64,000 nt of DNA, from contig NC_090285.1 in NCBI RefSeq assembly GCF_037392515.1, positions 3,723,501-3,787,500 of the forward strand, written 5' to 3'. The notes under the pieces were generated by a model. It was not told the DNA's origin. It made no database searches and saw nothing but the letters and a program-made list of their open reading frames with translations. The stretch comes from Haliotis asinina. Taxonomy: Eukaryota > Mollusca > Gastropoda > Lepetellida > Haliotidae. This document shows positions 12,224 to 23,073 of the stretch, one piece after another (position 1 is the stretch's first letter; each line of letters opens with the position of its first letter). Both the position numbers and the translations under genes were made by a program.

Positions 12224-12834
12224 ACGAACAAATAACATGTTGTATGTAATTATTAATAAACTTACCTCTGGGTTGTGTTAGCCATTTTTTCTTCACCTGC
12301 GGATGTGTTACAAACTATCCTTCAGGCTAAAAGAAAATATTTCTTTCGTAAGTTGATTACCTTTAAATGACCCAGAGGTGCTCAGTTATCTCCCCTGATC
12401 TGTGTCATGCGATTATTTGGTTTATTTAACATTCTCTCTAGGGTTGAGGCTTCAGGATATATCCTCCTGCTTTATGCGGGATTCTGGCTTACACAACCCA
12501 TAGGCTAATAATTACGAACAAACAAGTTGTTGTGTGTAATTGTTAGTAAACTTACCACAGGGTTGTGCATGGAACCCCTCCCGAGATATTCTATCTAACC
12601 TCCCCACTATATAATTCCAGAAGCTCAATGTTCGGTAAAGATGAAGTAACTTCCTGGGAGAATCTGGGTAGAGATGATCAAGGGAGGTAACGGAGCACTT
12701 CTGGATCATTTACAGGTAATCAACATCTGATCATTTTGAATAAAAATATAACAATTTTTCTTTTAACCATAAGGAAAGTCTGTAACATCACCAGGTGAAG
12801 AGAAAATGGCTAACACAATCCAGAGGAACGTTTA
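12224..12834. repeat. Foldback-like element with inverted and direct repeats
   Basis: A 53-55-bp segment at 12257-12311 (with CCTCTGGGTTGTGTTAGCC) recurs inverted at 12782-12834 with a few mismatches. In addition 12224-12274 is repeated in direct orientation at 12513-12567, both ending GGGTTGTG. This order suggests a non-autonomous foldback DNA element or two nested copies. No transposase frame is present. Confidence 0.6.
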
Positions 12835-12839
12835 TCGAG

Positions 12840-13010
12840 TATCTTCTGTTCGATAACATCCTTCTATCTGGTAACTGCATCCTCCTGTTTGGCCATGCAT
12901 GCCCTATCTGATAACATGCTTCTATATGGTAACTGCATCCTTCTATTTGATTATATCTCACCCTGTTTGATAACATCCTGTCATCTGATAACTTTATAAT
13001 TCTGATGGGT
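12840..13010. repeat. Degenerate short tandem repeat (~20 bp)
   Basis: Irregular repeats of a TAACATCCTTCTATCTGG / TAACTGCATCCTTCTATT type. They are too decayed for a fixed period. Confidence 0.6.
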
Positions 13011-13173
13011 CAAAGTCACTGCATCCTTTGATATAACTGCATCTTTCTATTTGTTGGTCATTTAGTAGAACATGTGTATTAGGTGCTGAATCACATAATC
13101 AATGTAAATGGGATCTGAACCTGTGATTATAGTGTCCTGGTATATCTGGACAAAACTGACTCATGAAGATGCA

Positions 13174-13366
13174 GGTTAGAACCCATGCTTGTCATAACAG
13201 GCGACTGATGTGGATCAAGTTGTCAGACCCGCTGACATATGTCATCATATCTCAATTGCATGGCTTGATGCTCATGCTGTTGATCACAGGACTGTCTGAC
13301 CTAGACTTGATTATTTACAGACAGCAACCAAATAAATGGAATATTGCTGAGTGTGACATAACTTAT
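13174..13366 (+). mobile_element. SINE-2 copy, decayed, plus orientation
   Basis: From ACCCATGCTTGTCATAACAG through GATGCTCATGCTGTTGATCA to GGAATATTGCTGAGTG the order matches the reverse complement of the copies at 14456, 24069, 46695 and 57240. The 5' head and the (ACTC)n tail are missing. Confidence 0.8.
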
Positions 13367-14082
13367 CTCCCTCACTGTACACAACTCTTCACAGCTTCAG
13401 TTTGGCACTTGAACCAGGCATTTAAATGTCAAACCATCAGGGTACTATCCATGATTGGTTTACTTATTAAATCTTTCCTGAACTAATAAGCAATCAGACC
13501 ATCAGCTCAAATGTCATCAGAGTAAATTACGAAAAGGATCTGTTGCTCCACAAAAAAAACATGAATCAATTACAGATGAGGCAAACTATTTCATTCATGC
13601 GGGGCTTCACTGCAACATGTGACAGGGTCCTCATTACTCTTCATATTAAGTGAAATAATATTGATCAGAGTCAAATTTGTCACAAGCAGCAAATTATATA
13701 TAAAAAAAAACCTTGTGAATTTGTGCATGTACATCAGAATACCATAAATTACCACTGCCACATGCTAAGGCATAATATAACTTAATATGGATGAAAAATT
13801 CACATTTAAGAAGGAAAATTCAGTTTTTATAAATTGCTGCATGGTAATAGCTAGAAAGTGGTTAAAAAAGTTTCTTTATATATTTCTGCCAATTGGTCAG
13901 AAGTATTAAATTCCACTGATAATGTCTCACAGTGCTTTGGCATCAGACAATGAGGTGATAATACAATGACCTCACTGTGCTATGGCATCACAATACAGTG
14001 ACCTCACAATGACACTGATATGAATATAGGTCCTGCAACAGTCTGACTCACAGGTAAAGATTTTTTGCTGCACTGCAGTATG
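13367..14082. other. Non-coding stretch, nothing recognised
   Basis: AT-rich with no domain or repeat recognised. A short direct repeat around ACAGTGACCTCAC lies near 13930-14010. Confidence 0.4.
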
Positions 14083-15270
14083 CTGTGAGACTAAGTCTGC
14101 ATCCATGGAAACCCAGAAAAATAAAAGTGCCAAAACTCTGAGAATAGCAACAGGCACCACATTGGGATCTGCCTCACATATCTGCCAAATCTTGCTGAAA
14201 GATATTCAGAGGTTTTTTGAGTTGTGCTCCGGAAAAGGAGCCTACCCCTACCTTTTGAGACTGAGTTCTAACCATTCAAATCATTTCCATGGAACCCATG
14301 GAAACCAAGAAAAACAAAAATGCCAAAAGTCTGTAAATTTCAAAAGGCACCACTTTAAGATCAGTCTCATGTATTTTCTGTTGAAAGATATTAAGAAGGT
14401 TTCAAGTTGTGCTCCAGAAACGAAGCCTAACCTTCCCTTTCGAAACAAAGTCTGAGTGAGTGAGTTTAGTTTTACGCCCCACTAAGCAATATTCCAGCTA
14501 TATGGTGGCGGTCTGTAAATAATCGAGTTTGGACCAGACAATCCAGTGATCAACAACATGAGCATCGATCTACGCAGTTGGGAACCGATGACATGTGTCA
14601 ACCAAGTCAGCGAGCCTGACCACCCAATCTTGTTAGTTGCCTCTTACGACCAGCACAGTCGCCTTTTATGGCAAGCATGGGTTGCTGAAGGCCTACTCTA
14701 CCCCAGGACCTTCACGGGTCGAAACGAAGTTTGAATCGTTTCCATGGAAACCAGAAAAATTAAAAATGCCAAACATCTGCAAATAGCAAAAGGCAACACT
14801 TTGAAATCTGCCTCACACATATGCCAAGTTTTGCTGAAAGACATTGGGCAGTTTGTGCTCTAGAAACGAAGTCCTCCCTTTTGAGAATAAGTCCACATCC
14901 TTTCCATGGAAACCCAGGAAATGATAAATCACAAAAATCTGTAAATTGCAAAAGGCACCACTTTAGGTTCTGACTGATATATCTACCAAGTTTTGCAGAC
15001 AAATATTGAACTCTTTTTTAGTTATGCTCCGGAAACAAAACCCACCCTTCCCATTAGACTAAGTCCAAAACATTTTCATGGAAACCAAGAAAAATAAAAA
15101 TGCCAAAAATCTGTAAATGGTAAAAGGCATCTTAGATTTGTTATGCTTGCCAATTTTGGTCTAAAAATATTGAGTTATGCTCCGGAAACAATGGACCGAT
15201 GGACAGACAGATGGACAGACAAGGCAACGACAATATGCCCCCGGCATTACATGCCTGGGAGATAAAAAGG
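14083..15270. repeat. Tandem-core dispersed repeat, family A, copy 2 (with a nested SINE)
   Basis: Several ~170-bp core units of the family seen at 1-470 are followed by a unique end. That end has GACAGACAGATGGACAGAC, a short hairpin around GGCATTACATGCC, and GATAAAAAGG at 15270. A SINE-2 copy splits the core at 14456-14719. The plan of tandem core units plus a 3' hairpin end resembles the pearl / Helitron-like non-autonomous elements of molluscs. That link is inference. Confidence 0.85.
14456..14719 (-). mobile_element. SINE-2 copy nested in family A, with target duplication
   Basis: A near full-length copy. At the left is GAGTGAGTGAGTTTAG (complement of the tail), at the right GACCTTCACGGGTC (complement of the head). 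It is flanked by a 15-bp imperfect duplication, CGAAACAAAGTCTGA at 14441-14455 and CGAAACGAAGTTTGA at 14720-14734. A long target duplication of this kind fits LINE-driven retroposition. This is the repeat I associate with Haliotis. Confidence 0.85.
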
Positions 15271-15792
15271 CCTCGTACTGACATCCAACTGCTGGCAAAC
15301 TCAATGAGAACGATTCCTAAAAGGGAACTGATGGAAACCATTCCATAATCATTTAGGACAAAGTAAATTGTCGAATTTCAACACTCACAATAATTTTATA
15401 AGCAGATTCAGCAACCAAACCATCTTAACAAGAAGCAAGGCATTCATAAAAGATGTGACTGACCTCTGACTACTATACAAGAGCTTATTCACTTCAGGGA
15501 CTTTTCAGCACTGAATCAGGGAAAACCGTTCTGACAACCACCACCCAGGTGGTACTGACACATCACACCAGGCAGAGCTGTTACATCAATACAGGGGTAT
15601 ACTCGAGCAGGCCGTTCTGGCACAACTTGTTCAGGGGCGTTACCTGCAGACCTCTAGTAATCTGTCTGCTGAAGTTGTGTGCAAAATAATAGGACAATAT
15701 ATTAATCAACTTGGAACTTTCAGCCTGCGGACCTGCTGCTAATGATGTGCATGTCGTTCATGACTGTGCACACACACACTATCATTATTACA
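15271..15792. other. Non-coding stretch, nothing recognised
   Basis: No exon-like frame, repeat or RNA gene was recognised between the family A end and the 50-bp array. Confidence 0.4.
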
Positions 15793-16104
15793 ATCAACAG
15801 GTGAAAACGCTGGAACACAGAAACACAGTCACTACTTTAATCAACAGGTGAAAAACAGACGGTTTCTCAGAAACACAATATCTATTGTTATCAACAGGTG
15901 AAAAAGAGACGGGTACCCAGAAACACAATCGCTATTGTGATCAACAGGTAAAAACAGATGGGTACCCAGAAACACAATCCCTATAGTAATCAACACGTAA
16001 AAACAGACGGATTCTCAGAAACACAATCTCTATTGTAATCAACAGGTGAAAACAGACGGGTACCCAGAAACACAATTGCTATTGTAATCAACAGGTAAAA
16101 ACAT
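15793..16104. repeat. ~50-bp minisatellite, about 6 copies
   Basis: Units of 49-50 bp built on ATCAACAGGTGAAAACAGAC followed by GGGTACCCAGAAACACAATC and CTATTGTA. Alternate units carry GGGTACCC or GGATTCTC. Confidence 0.93.
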
Positions 16105-16895
16105 GATGTTCTTACAGCTATTGTAACAATCATGGTTTTGGCTCTTACCGTCATACTCATGACAGTAATCATTTTCATTGTTATTGGTCTCTCAATGGCC
16201 AAAATAATGCAACATTCCTGTTACAATGTTCTTTCTCATAACAAATATCTTTGTAGTTCCAGTTATTATCCTCAGCTTTATTGTCATATTTGTTACAATT
16301 ATCGATGTCATTATCATTTTCTTACTTGTTAAAATGGTTATTTTCATTCTCCTTGTTACAACTATCATTCTCATTATCACTGCCATACATGTCACAATCA
16401 TACTTACTGTTACTGACATGCTTGTTACAATCATTCTCAATAACTGTTTTACATGCGACAATCATTCTCATTGTTACTGTCATACTTGTTACACTTCTCA
16501 TTGTTACTGTCCTACTGGTTACAATCATTCTCATTTTCACTGTCTTACTTGTTACAATCATTCTCATTGTTACTGTCTTACTGGTTACAATCATTCTCAT
16601 TGTTACTGTCACACTTGTTACAATCATTCTCATTGTTACTGTCATACATGTCACAATCATACTCACTGTTACTGTCACGCTTGTTACAATCATTCTCATT
16701 GTTACTGTCACACTTGTTACAATCATTCTCATTGTTACTCTCAAACTTGTTACAATCATTCTCATTGTTACTGTCACACTTGTTACAATCATTCTCATTG
16801 ATACTGTCACACTTGTTACAATCATTCTCATTGTTACTGTCACACTTGTTACAATCATTCTCATTGTTACTGTCATACATGTCACAATCACATGT
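16105..16895. repeat. 33-bp minisatellite, decayed on the left and uniform on the right
   Basis: The unit is TTGTTACAATCATTCTCATT followed by GTTACTGTCACAC. From about 16440 to 16895 the copies are almost uniform. From 16105 to 16440 they are strongly diverged. Because 33 is a multiple of 3 and the unit lacks stops in several frames, long open frames arise on both strands (up to 237 codons on plus, 192 on minus). They are repeat artefacts and not genes. Confidence 0.95.
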
Positions 16896-18217
16896 TTCAT
16901 AGTTACCTACTTCTTTCACCTATCATACTTATTTGCTACAAATATTGTCCTACTTGCAGTTAAAAGAAACGTGACTTCCTCAATACATTCATAATCCTTA
17001 CACTTCCAACATATATAATGGCTGTTTTGTAGTTAATGTGCTACACCCATGCAGCCTGCTATCACCATGGTACAGAGAGGTTGTGACTGGCACACGTACA
17101 TACACCTCATCCATCCTCAGTATTGGTGACACATTCTATCTGGTCTGATGAATGTCTGTCAATGTTGGTCAAATCTAGGTGATTGCACCCAGATAGTCAT
17201 GGTTTGTAGAAAATGAAGAACTGATAATGTGATCTTTCATCAGTACAAACAGAACATATGTTACCATTCAGTGACTGTATCCAGGGATTAATAGCTTGTA
17301 CCTCACCAGATGTTTCTGATGGCTGATTAGCCTTGTACATAGGAGACAAAAATCAATTATTTTATTTGTAATATTAGAAATTGCTTGTAATTTTATACTG
17401 AGCAAAAAAACCCAGACAGTTGATTTGTTTTTCAATTAGTGTTTTTTTCACTTGTACAAACAAAACTATTATTTTCAAAACAAAGGAAATTGTAGAAAAT
17501 CAGGTAATTTTGGTACAACCAAAGAGGAAATTGAAATAAAAATGCCACGAAGATACAAGACTTAATATACTGGCAAAAGATCAACTTCCACATTCCCAAA
17601 TATACTGAGCCATGGTGTTAAAGATAACATATACTCTAGAGGGGTACAAATACACTACTACTACTACTACTACTACTACTCTACTTACAATATTACTGTC
17701 ACTTTGACCACAGCCTCGCTTTCGAGGAAGAAATCGTTATGTTACAAGTGTATCATGCAAAATCCTTTCGGTCGTCATTCATTTCCTACAACAAGTAAGT
17801 AGTTTTGATTTTTTTAACTCGATGAAAACAAATCCAAGTAGCATCTTCTAACTTGGAAGTGAGGTCAGTGTTGAACAACCCTATTTAATGTGTACAGGCT
17901 TCTAAAATGCTCGCTCTGCACTCACAAACAACATGTTTCACACGAACTGAGGGGTATGATGGAAATCGGTTCATAGTGACACCATCGCCCGACAGCAACA
18001 CAATGATTCCTCATGTCTTTGTTCACGTTGGGAAATCAGCAAAATTATAAGCTTGTTACACATTTTATATACAACTAACTGAAAATCCTTCCTCACATAC
18101 GATGTCACTGCAGGGCTCTGGTGACAGAGGTACGTAACTTGTCTGTGGTTTCGTTGGTGGGCGACAGTGAAGCAGACAACTTTTTGGCAACTTTCATATG
18201 TTATGGTCTTTCATATA
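16896..18217. other. Non-coding stretch with a (CTA)n microsatellite
   Basis: No gene was recognised. A (CTA)n run lies at about 17652-17682. The sequence passes directly into the left end of the mariner element. Confidence 0.5.
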
Positions 18218-18219
18218 TA

Positions 18220-18246
18220 CGAGGGGATGTCAATAAGTTTTGAGCC
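18220..18246 (+). repeat. Mariner left terminal inverted repeat
   Basis: 27 bp, identical to the reverse complement of 19492-19518. Confidence 0.97.
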
Positions 18247-18365
18247 TTGAGCATTTTCCATACTCAGGTGTCACAGCCTATGGTACAACATTGAACCTTG
18301 GGGTGTAGCTGATGTGATATATAAGTTTTGGTATCCTACTCTCAGAAGTTATTGAACAGCTCACA

Positions 18366-19453
18366 TTGACAGAAAGAGACCCCCCTCATGGCAGTCTGAA
18401 AATGAATAAAATTGAGTATAGAGCAGTAATTAAGTTTTTAGTTCTTGAAGGACACTCGGCGAAGAACATTGAAGAAAGGCTTTCAGCAGTTTATGGGAAG
18501 TCTTCCCCTTCATCTGCTACCATCAAACGATGGGTCAATGAATTTAAGCATGGTAGAGAGAGTCTTGAAGATGACCCCCGTCCAGGTCGCCCAACAACAA
18601 GCACTATTCAGGAAAACATTGACAGAGTGCATAGACTTGTGCTGGAAAATCGTCGAATCACACTCCACGAGTTAGAGGAGACCACAGGCATTTCACACGG
18701 ATCCATCGAGACAATTCTTCATGAACATCTCGTCATGTCTAAGGTGTGCGCAAGATGGGTGCCAAGAATGCTTACAGATGAAATGAAGCGAACAAAGGTC
18801 ACCATAAGCAACTCCATGCTAACCAGATACAACAAGAATCCAGAAGATTTTCACTTTAGGCCACTAACCTGTGATGAAACCTGGATCCACCACTATGATC
18901 CTGAGACCAAACAAGAATCCATGGAATGGAAACATGTCACTTCTCCCAGGACCAAAAAGTTCAAAGCCTCCAGATCAGTGCAGAAGGTAATGGCGACAGT
19001 CTTCTGGGATAGCAAAGGCGTCATCCACATAGATTACTTACCAAAAGGAAGAACAATGAATGGGGAATATTACGCTAACTTGTTGAGGCAAGTGCAACAG
19101 TCAATCAAGGAGAAGCACCGGGGCAAGATCAGACGTGGTATTCTTCTACATTAAGACAATGCTCCAGTACACACCTCTCGCGTTGCAGCCGCTGCTGTCC
19201 AGGAATGCGGGTACAAAATCTTGCAGCATCCCCCCCTACTCTCCAGACCTGGCACCAAGTGATTACCATCTGTTCCCAAATCTCAAGAAACAGTTGCGTG
19301 GTCGTAGATTTCAGGATGATAATGAGCTTATTGCTGCTAACGAGGCTTGGTTTGAAGAACCAAAATGGTGTCTTCTACAGAGATGGCATCAGCGACTGGC
19401 AGAAAAGATGGAACAAGTGTCTTGACTCACAAGGGGACTATGTTGGAAAATAA
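18366..19453 (+). pseudogene. Mariner transposase, inactivated by one nonsense and two frameshift changes
   Basis: The reading frame starts at 18366, or at the likelier family start MNKIEYR at 18402. It shows an N-terminal helix-turn-helix region, the WVNEF...EDDPRPGRP linker, WVPRMLT, the first catalytic Asp in TCDETWIHHYDPE, the second in DNAPVHTS and the third in YSPDLAPSDYHLF. The spacing of the last two is 34 residues, the DD34D signature of mariner. It is broken at three places. A TAA at 19152-19154 stands just before DNAPVH, where the family usually has Gln. A run of seven C at 19230-19236 gives a +1 shift. A doubled C at 19360-19361 gives a second +1 shift before the C-terminal DSQGDYV motif. 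TAA at 19451-19453 is the natural end. No functional protein is expected. Confidence 0.95.
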
Positions 19454-19491
19454 ATGTGGTTCATACCAATATTTTGTGTTTTTCTATGCAC

Positions 19492-19518
19492 GGCTCAAAA
19501 CTTATTGACATCCCCTCG
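19492..19518 (-). repeat. Mariner right terminal inverted repeat
   Basis: 27 bp, perfect partner of the left end, followed by the TA duplication at 19519-19520. Confidence 0.97.
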
Positions 19519-19568
19519 TAATTGTCAAAAGAGTACAAAAAATGTGAGTTTATTCATTCTTTAACTAT

Positions 19569-19855
19569 AATCCATCCTTTATCCACCTGCCTGGAATGTA
19601 ATACATCCTTTATGCATCTACCTGGGGTGTAATACATCCTTTATCCACATGCCTGGAATGTAATACATCCTTTATACATCTAGCTAGGATGTAAAACAAT
19701 CTATATACATCTACCATGTGATGTAATACATCTTTTATACATCAATAGTGTGATGCAATACATTTTTTATACATCTGCATGAGATGTAATCCATCCTTTA
19801 CACATCCATTATGTGATGTAATACAACCTTTAAACACCTACCATATAATACATAC
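19569..19855. repeat. Degenerate ~33-35-bp minisatellite
   Basis: About eight diverged units around TGTAATACATCCTTTATACA and a linker such as CATCTACCTGGGG. Divergence rises to the right. Confidence 0.85.
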
Positions 19856-20210
19856 AAGTTGCCATAATCTGTTCTGTCCATCACTACAGCCAGTTGCCAT
19901 GATCTGCCAGAGAGTTCTGGCCATCAGTGATGTTGCCATAACCTCCCAGACAGATAACTCCTATCAACAATGGTGAAACAGGAACCTTGCTGTATGCAGT
20001 CAGCCCAATCAATTAGCTACACTGACAGCCACAGACAGTGATGAAAAGTCACTGGACCATAGCTTGTAATGTCTCGATGGCTCTAGGGAATGCATTAATG
20101 GGAAACTCATCACTTGCTGTTGTCAATGTGTGATGCTGACCTCAACTGCTATATATGATTCATGGCTTTGCATGGCCTGCCATGAACGTATGCTCGATGT
20201 GATGACCCCA

Positions 20211-20386
20211 AACCAGGAACACATTCAAAAGTTACATCTATCTTGCTAGTATTCAGGCAACCACTGCAATGATGACTATTTGGTTGGTGACCTTGAAACC
20301 AGGAACACATCCAAAAGTTACATCTATCTTTCTAGTATTCGGGCAACCACTGCAGTGATGACTATTTGGTTGGTGACCTTGAAACA
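20211..20386. repeat. Tandem duplication of an 86-bp segment
   Basis: Two adjacent copies of about 86 bp starting AACCAGGAACACAT at 20211 and 20297 differ at only a few positions (TTGCTAG / TTTCTAG, TTCAGG / TTCGGG, GCAATG / GCAGTG). It looks like a recent duplication. Confidence 0.93.
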
Positions 20387-22256
20387 TTATCTTCCAGTTT
20401 ACATTACCAACATTCAATCACAGAAGAACAAGTTGTCATTTGAGTTTCTCTCATAGATATTTTTCCAAACAGGAAACTATACAGCTGTGCCACAGGCATT
20501 AAGATGTTATGCAATGAATTTTGGAATGAGATTGGAAGTGTGATGGCAAAACTGATAATTTGGATAAACAAAGAAAACTGAACATGTTAGTAGCAACTGC
20601 AGCTAAAACAGAACTAGTAGTCAATCAATCGTCAGAGTTTCCACTGACAGCCATTTTACCATTAGTGGTTGTCAGGAGCCATAGGACGCTAAAACTCATT
20701 ATGGACACTTCTACTCCACCAAGACTGACCAAGTCCTTTAAAGAACATGCAGCCCAATGTTTATCTTGTGAGTAATACTTCAAACATGCATTATTTCTTG
20801 GGTATAGCCACTTTGTATGTGTGAAAGTACACATATATTACTGACAAAAGTTATCTTTTGGGTTCGAAGAACATATTATAACCATTTTATGGAACTAAGA
20901 AAGTCTGAATTCTGTAAACAACATACAGTTCATTCATTTCTTATATGCTAAAGACAATCCTATGCCCCAGGATAAGCTGGCTGCCCAGAATATGGTTGCT
21001 CCAATATAACAACAAGCAAGAGGAAACAAACAGGGTTGACACTATATAACCAAGTAGCAAACCTGGTCATTTCATTGGTAACCATAAAAGTAACACACAT
21101 GAATATCTGCAAGAATACAACATTGGGAGTCATCTCATGCCAAAATTTATTTTTTTCATTAAGTGCATTTTAGTGTTCAGACGTTCTACTGAATGACCAA
21201 TAGGCTGAAGACTACATTACATTTTCTATTCTGAAGCTTTATAAACACTGTATTCCACAAAGCGAGCATGGTTATAAGTCGTAACATCTAACATGCACAT
21301 TTGATTGTTACACTGCTACTGTGGTCCTGTGGAACAAGGTCCACACAACAATGAATACAGTGCTATTGATGTCAATGATCCGATTGTCGAAGATTATCTT
21401 TACACATATCTACACTATTATGTCAAAAACATGTTGAAAGCATGTGACACATCAATGCAGGAATCTAACAGGTAAGCCAGTTACTTACACATGGCAGATC
21501 GTCCACTCAGAGGTAGTAAACAAGAGAAGCAGTATTCATGGGCTTGCGTATATGGTCAGGTTCACCTATGAAGCACAAGCTTGGACAACTTCTCCTCCAC
21601 ATGACTGAGTGGATTAATGTATTTGTAGCCCTGTCCAAGGCCAGAAAGTCACATATTTAGCTCTGTGAATATTTATGCTTTTACAACGACCAGAAATACC
21701 CCATAACCCTCATACATAAAGTACAGTAGAGTCATTCTTGTATTGTGCTGCCGATAAATATAGGCCACTTACTGAAAGACAGGGTCTTGCATGTGAAAAG
21801 ATGGCCTCTTAAGACACTCTCTCTCAATGAAAGCTATGGGTCCTTTGTGGGGAATAATAAATGGGATTCAACAACCAATCTTATACTGCAGCTCCTTGCA
21901 ACTGGAAACAACATGTCCCAGGCAAGATCAGAAAAAATATCCGACATGTTTGAGTTGTTCATTTGAAAATATCCCCCAAAAAATGCACTAGCTCACTTTG
22001 TCACTTAAAGTACAAAATTATAATTTTTCCAGTGATATGAATGCCTGACAGTCTGTCTCACAGTCCCTGCATCCCATTATCATGCTCTCTGTCTATTCCT
22101 CTGTGAAATGCTAAAACAGCAAGTGAAACAAGTCTAGATGTTTTTCAAGTTGAGGAATATTACTCTAGCTATAATCCACTGGGGCTCCTTTTCAAAATAA
22201 ATGGAAAAGGTTTGTTTTTGAAGAAATCAAGTGTTTTCAGAGACAAAGTGTAAGTT
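20387..22256. other. Non-coding stretch, nothing recognised
   Basis: Several short frames are present with no recognisable domain. A (GTGA)n-type microsatellite follows at 22257-22289. Confidence 0.45.
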
Positions 22257-22389
22257 GTGAGTGAGAGAGTGAGTGAGTGAGTGAATGAGGAACACTTCCT
22301 GATTTTACATGGCGAGAAGCAGAGGACAGCCCAAGTGATGTCTACATTGGAAAAATCCACAAGAATGGGTATGATGCTGACTATCCTAG

Positions 22390-23073
22390 AAGTATACTTG
22401 GCATGACTGGTATTCACTTCCCACTCGCAATCGCCAGAATGTGATTCTTAAAGAAAATATCAATATGAAATGTCATCTTTGCAATGAATTTACAGAGACT
22501 GTCCAACACCTTGTCAGTGGATGCCCTTCCTCGGCACAAACAGCTTATCTTAAAAGACATGATGGCATGGCTCGCTGCTTTTACTATCGTCTCCGCCATG
22601 CCTGTGGCTTTGACTAAGAGGTCCATCCATGGTATGACCCTGAACATGTCCAGGGTGTCCTGGAAAATGATGCTTTTAAGCTTCTCTGGAATAGGCCAAT
22701 ATACACTCTGAGACGAATTCCAGCGAACAAACCTGATCTTGTCCTTTTTGATAAAGCCAATGAAATTATTTATATCATTGAATTTTCTGTCCCTTTTGAC
22801 AGCAATGTGTTTGGCAAGATTCAGGCAAAGCATGATAAATATGCGGACCTCGCCTTTGAAATGTCTCGCTTGCATCCCAAGTACACTGTCGTCAGGCTCC
22901 CCATTGTTCTCGGTGCCCTTGGTTTGGTACCTCCTGATCTCTTGGCGCAGATGAGGAGAGTGCCCGGGTTCTCCTCCAGGAGCACAGCCCTTCTGACAAT
23001 CTGGGTAATGCAGAAGGCTGCAGTGTTGGGAAGCCTCCATATTCTCCGGAAAGTTCTTGGTGGGTTCGACTAG
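22390..23073 (+). pseudogene. C-terminal part of a non-LTR retrotransposon polyprotein (CCHC plus endonuclease-like motif)
   Basis: A single plus-strand frame runs from 22390 to a TAG at 23071-23073, interrupted by TAA at 22615-22617. It contains a CX2CX8HX4C knuckle (CHLCNEFTETVQHLVSGC, from 22471) and AYLKRHDGMA. After the nonsense codon come NKPDLVLFD (22726 onward) and YIIEFSVPFDSN, then PIVLGALGLVPP. In R2-like LINEs a CCHC motif precedes a restriction-like endonuclease with PD...D...; the order here fits that plan. This is inference from motif order and not a clade assignment. A stop at 22387 lies directly upstream and no reverse transcriptase domain is visible, so it is a 5'-truncated, broken copy. 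The long minus-strand frame over 22414-23184 is its shadow. Confidence 0.8.

Larger units (their letters stand above)
18220..19518 (+). mobile_element. Mariner-type DNA transposon, full length, 1299 bp
   Basis: Perfect 27-bp terminal inverted repeats (18220-18246 and 19492-19518) begin CGAGGGGATGTCAATAAG and end CCCCTCG. TA dinucleotides flank both sides at 18218-18219 and 19519-19520, the expected mariner target duplication. The length is normal for mariner elements. A decayed transposase fills the interior. It belongs to the Tc1/mariner superfamily, which moves by cut-and-paste at TA sites. Confidence 0.97.

Noticed and set aside
16226-16994. Long hydrophobic frames (TVILIVTVTL-type) and a Met/Thr/Val-rich minus frame
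   Set aside because: Translations of the 33-bp minisatellite. Apparent membrane segments arise from the repeated GTTACAATCATTCTC unit.
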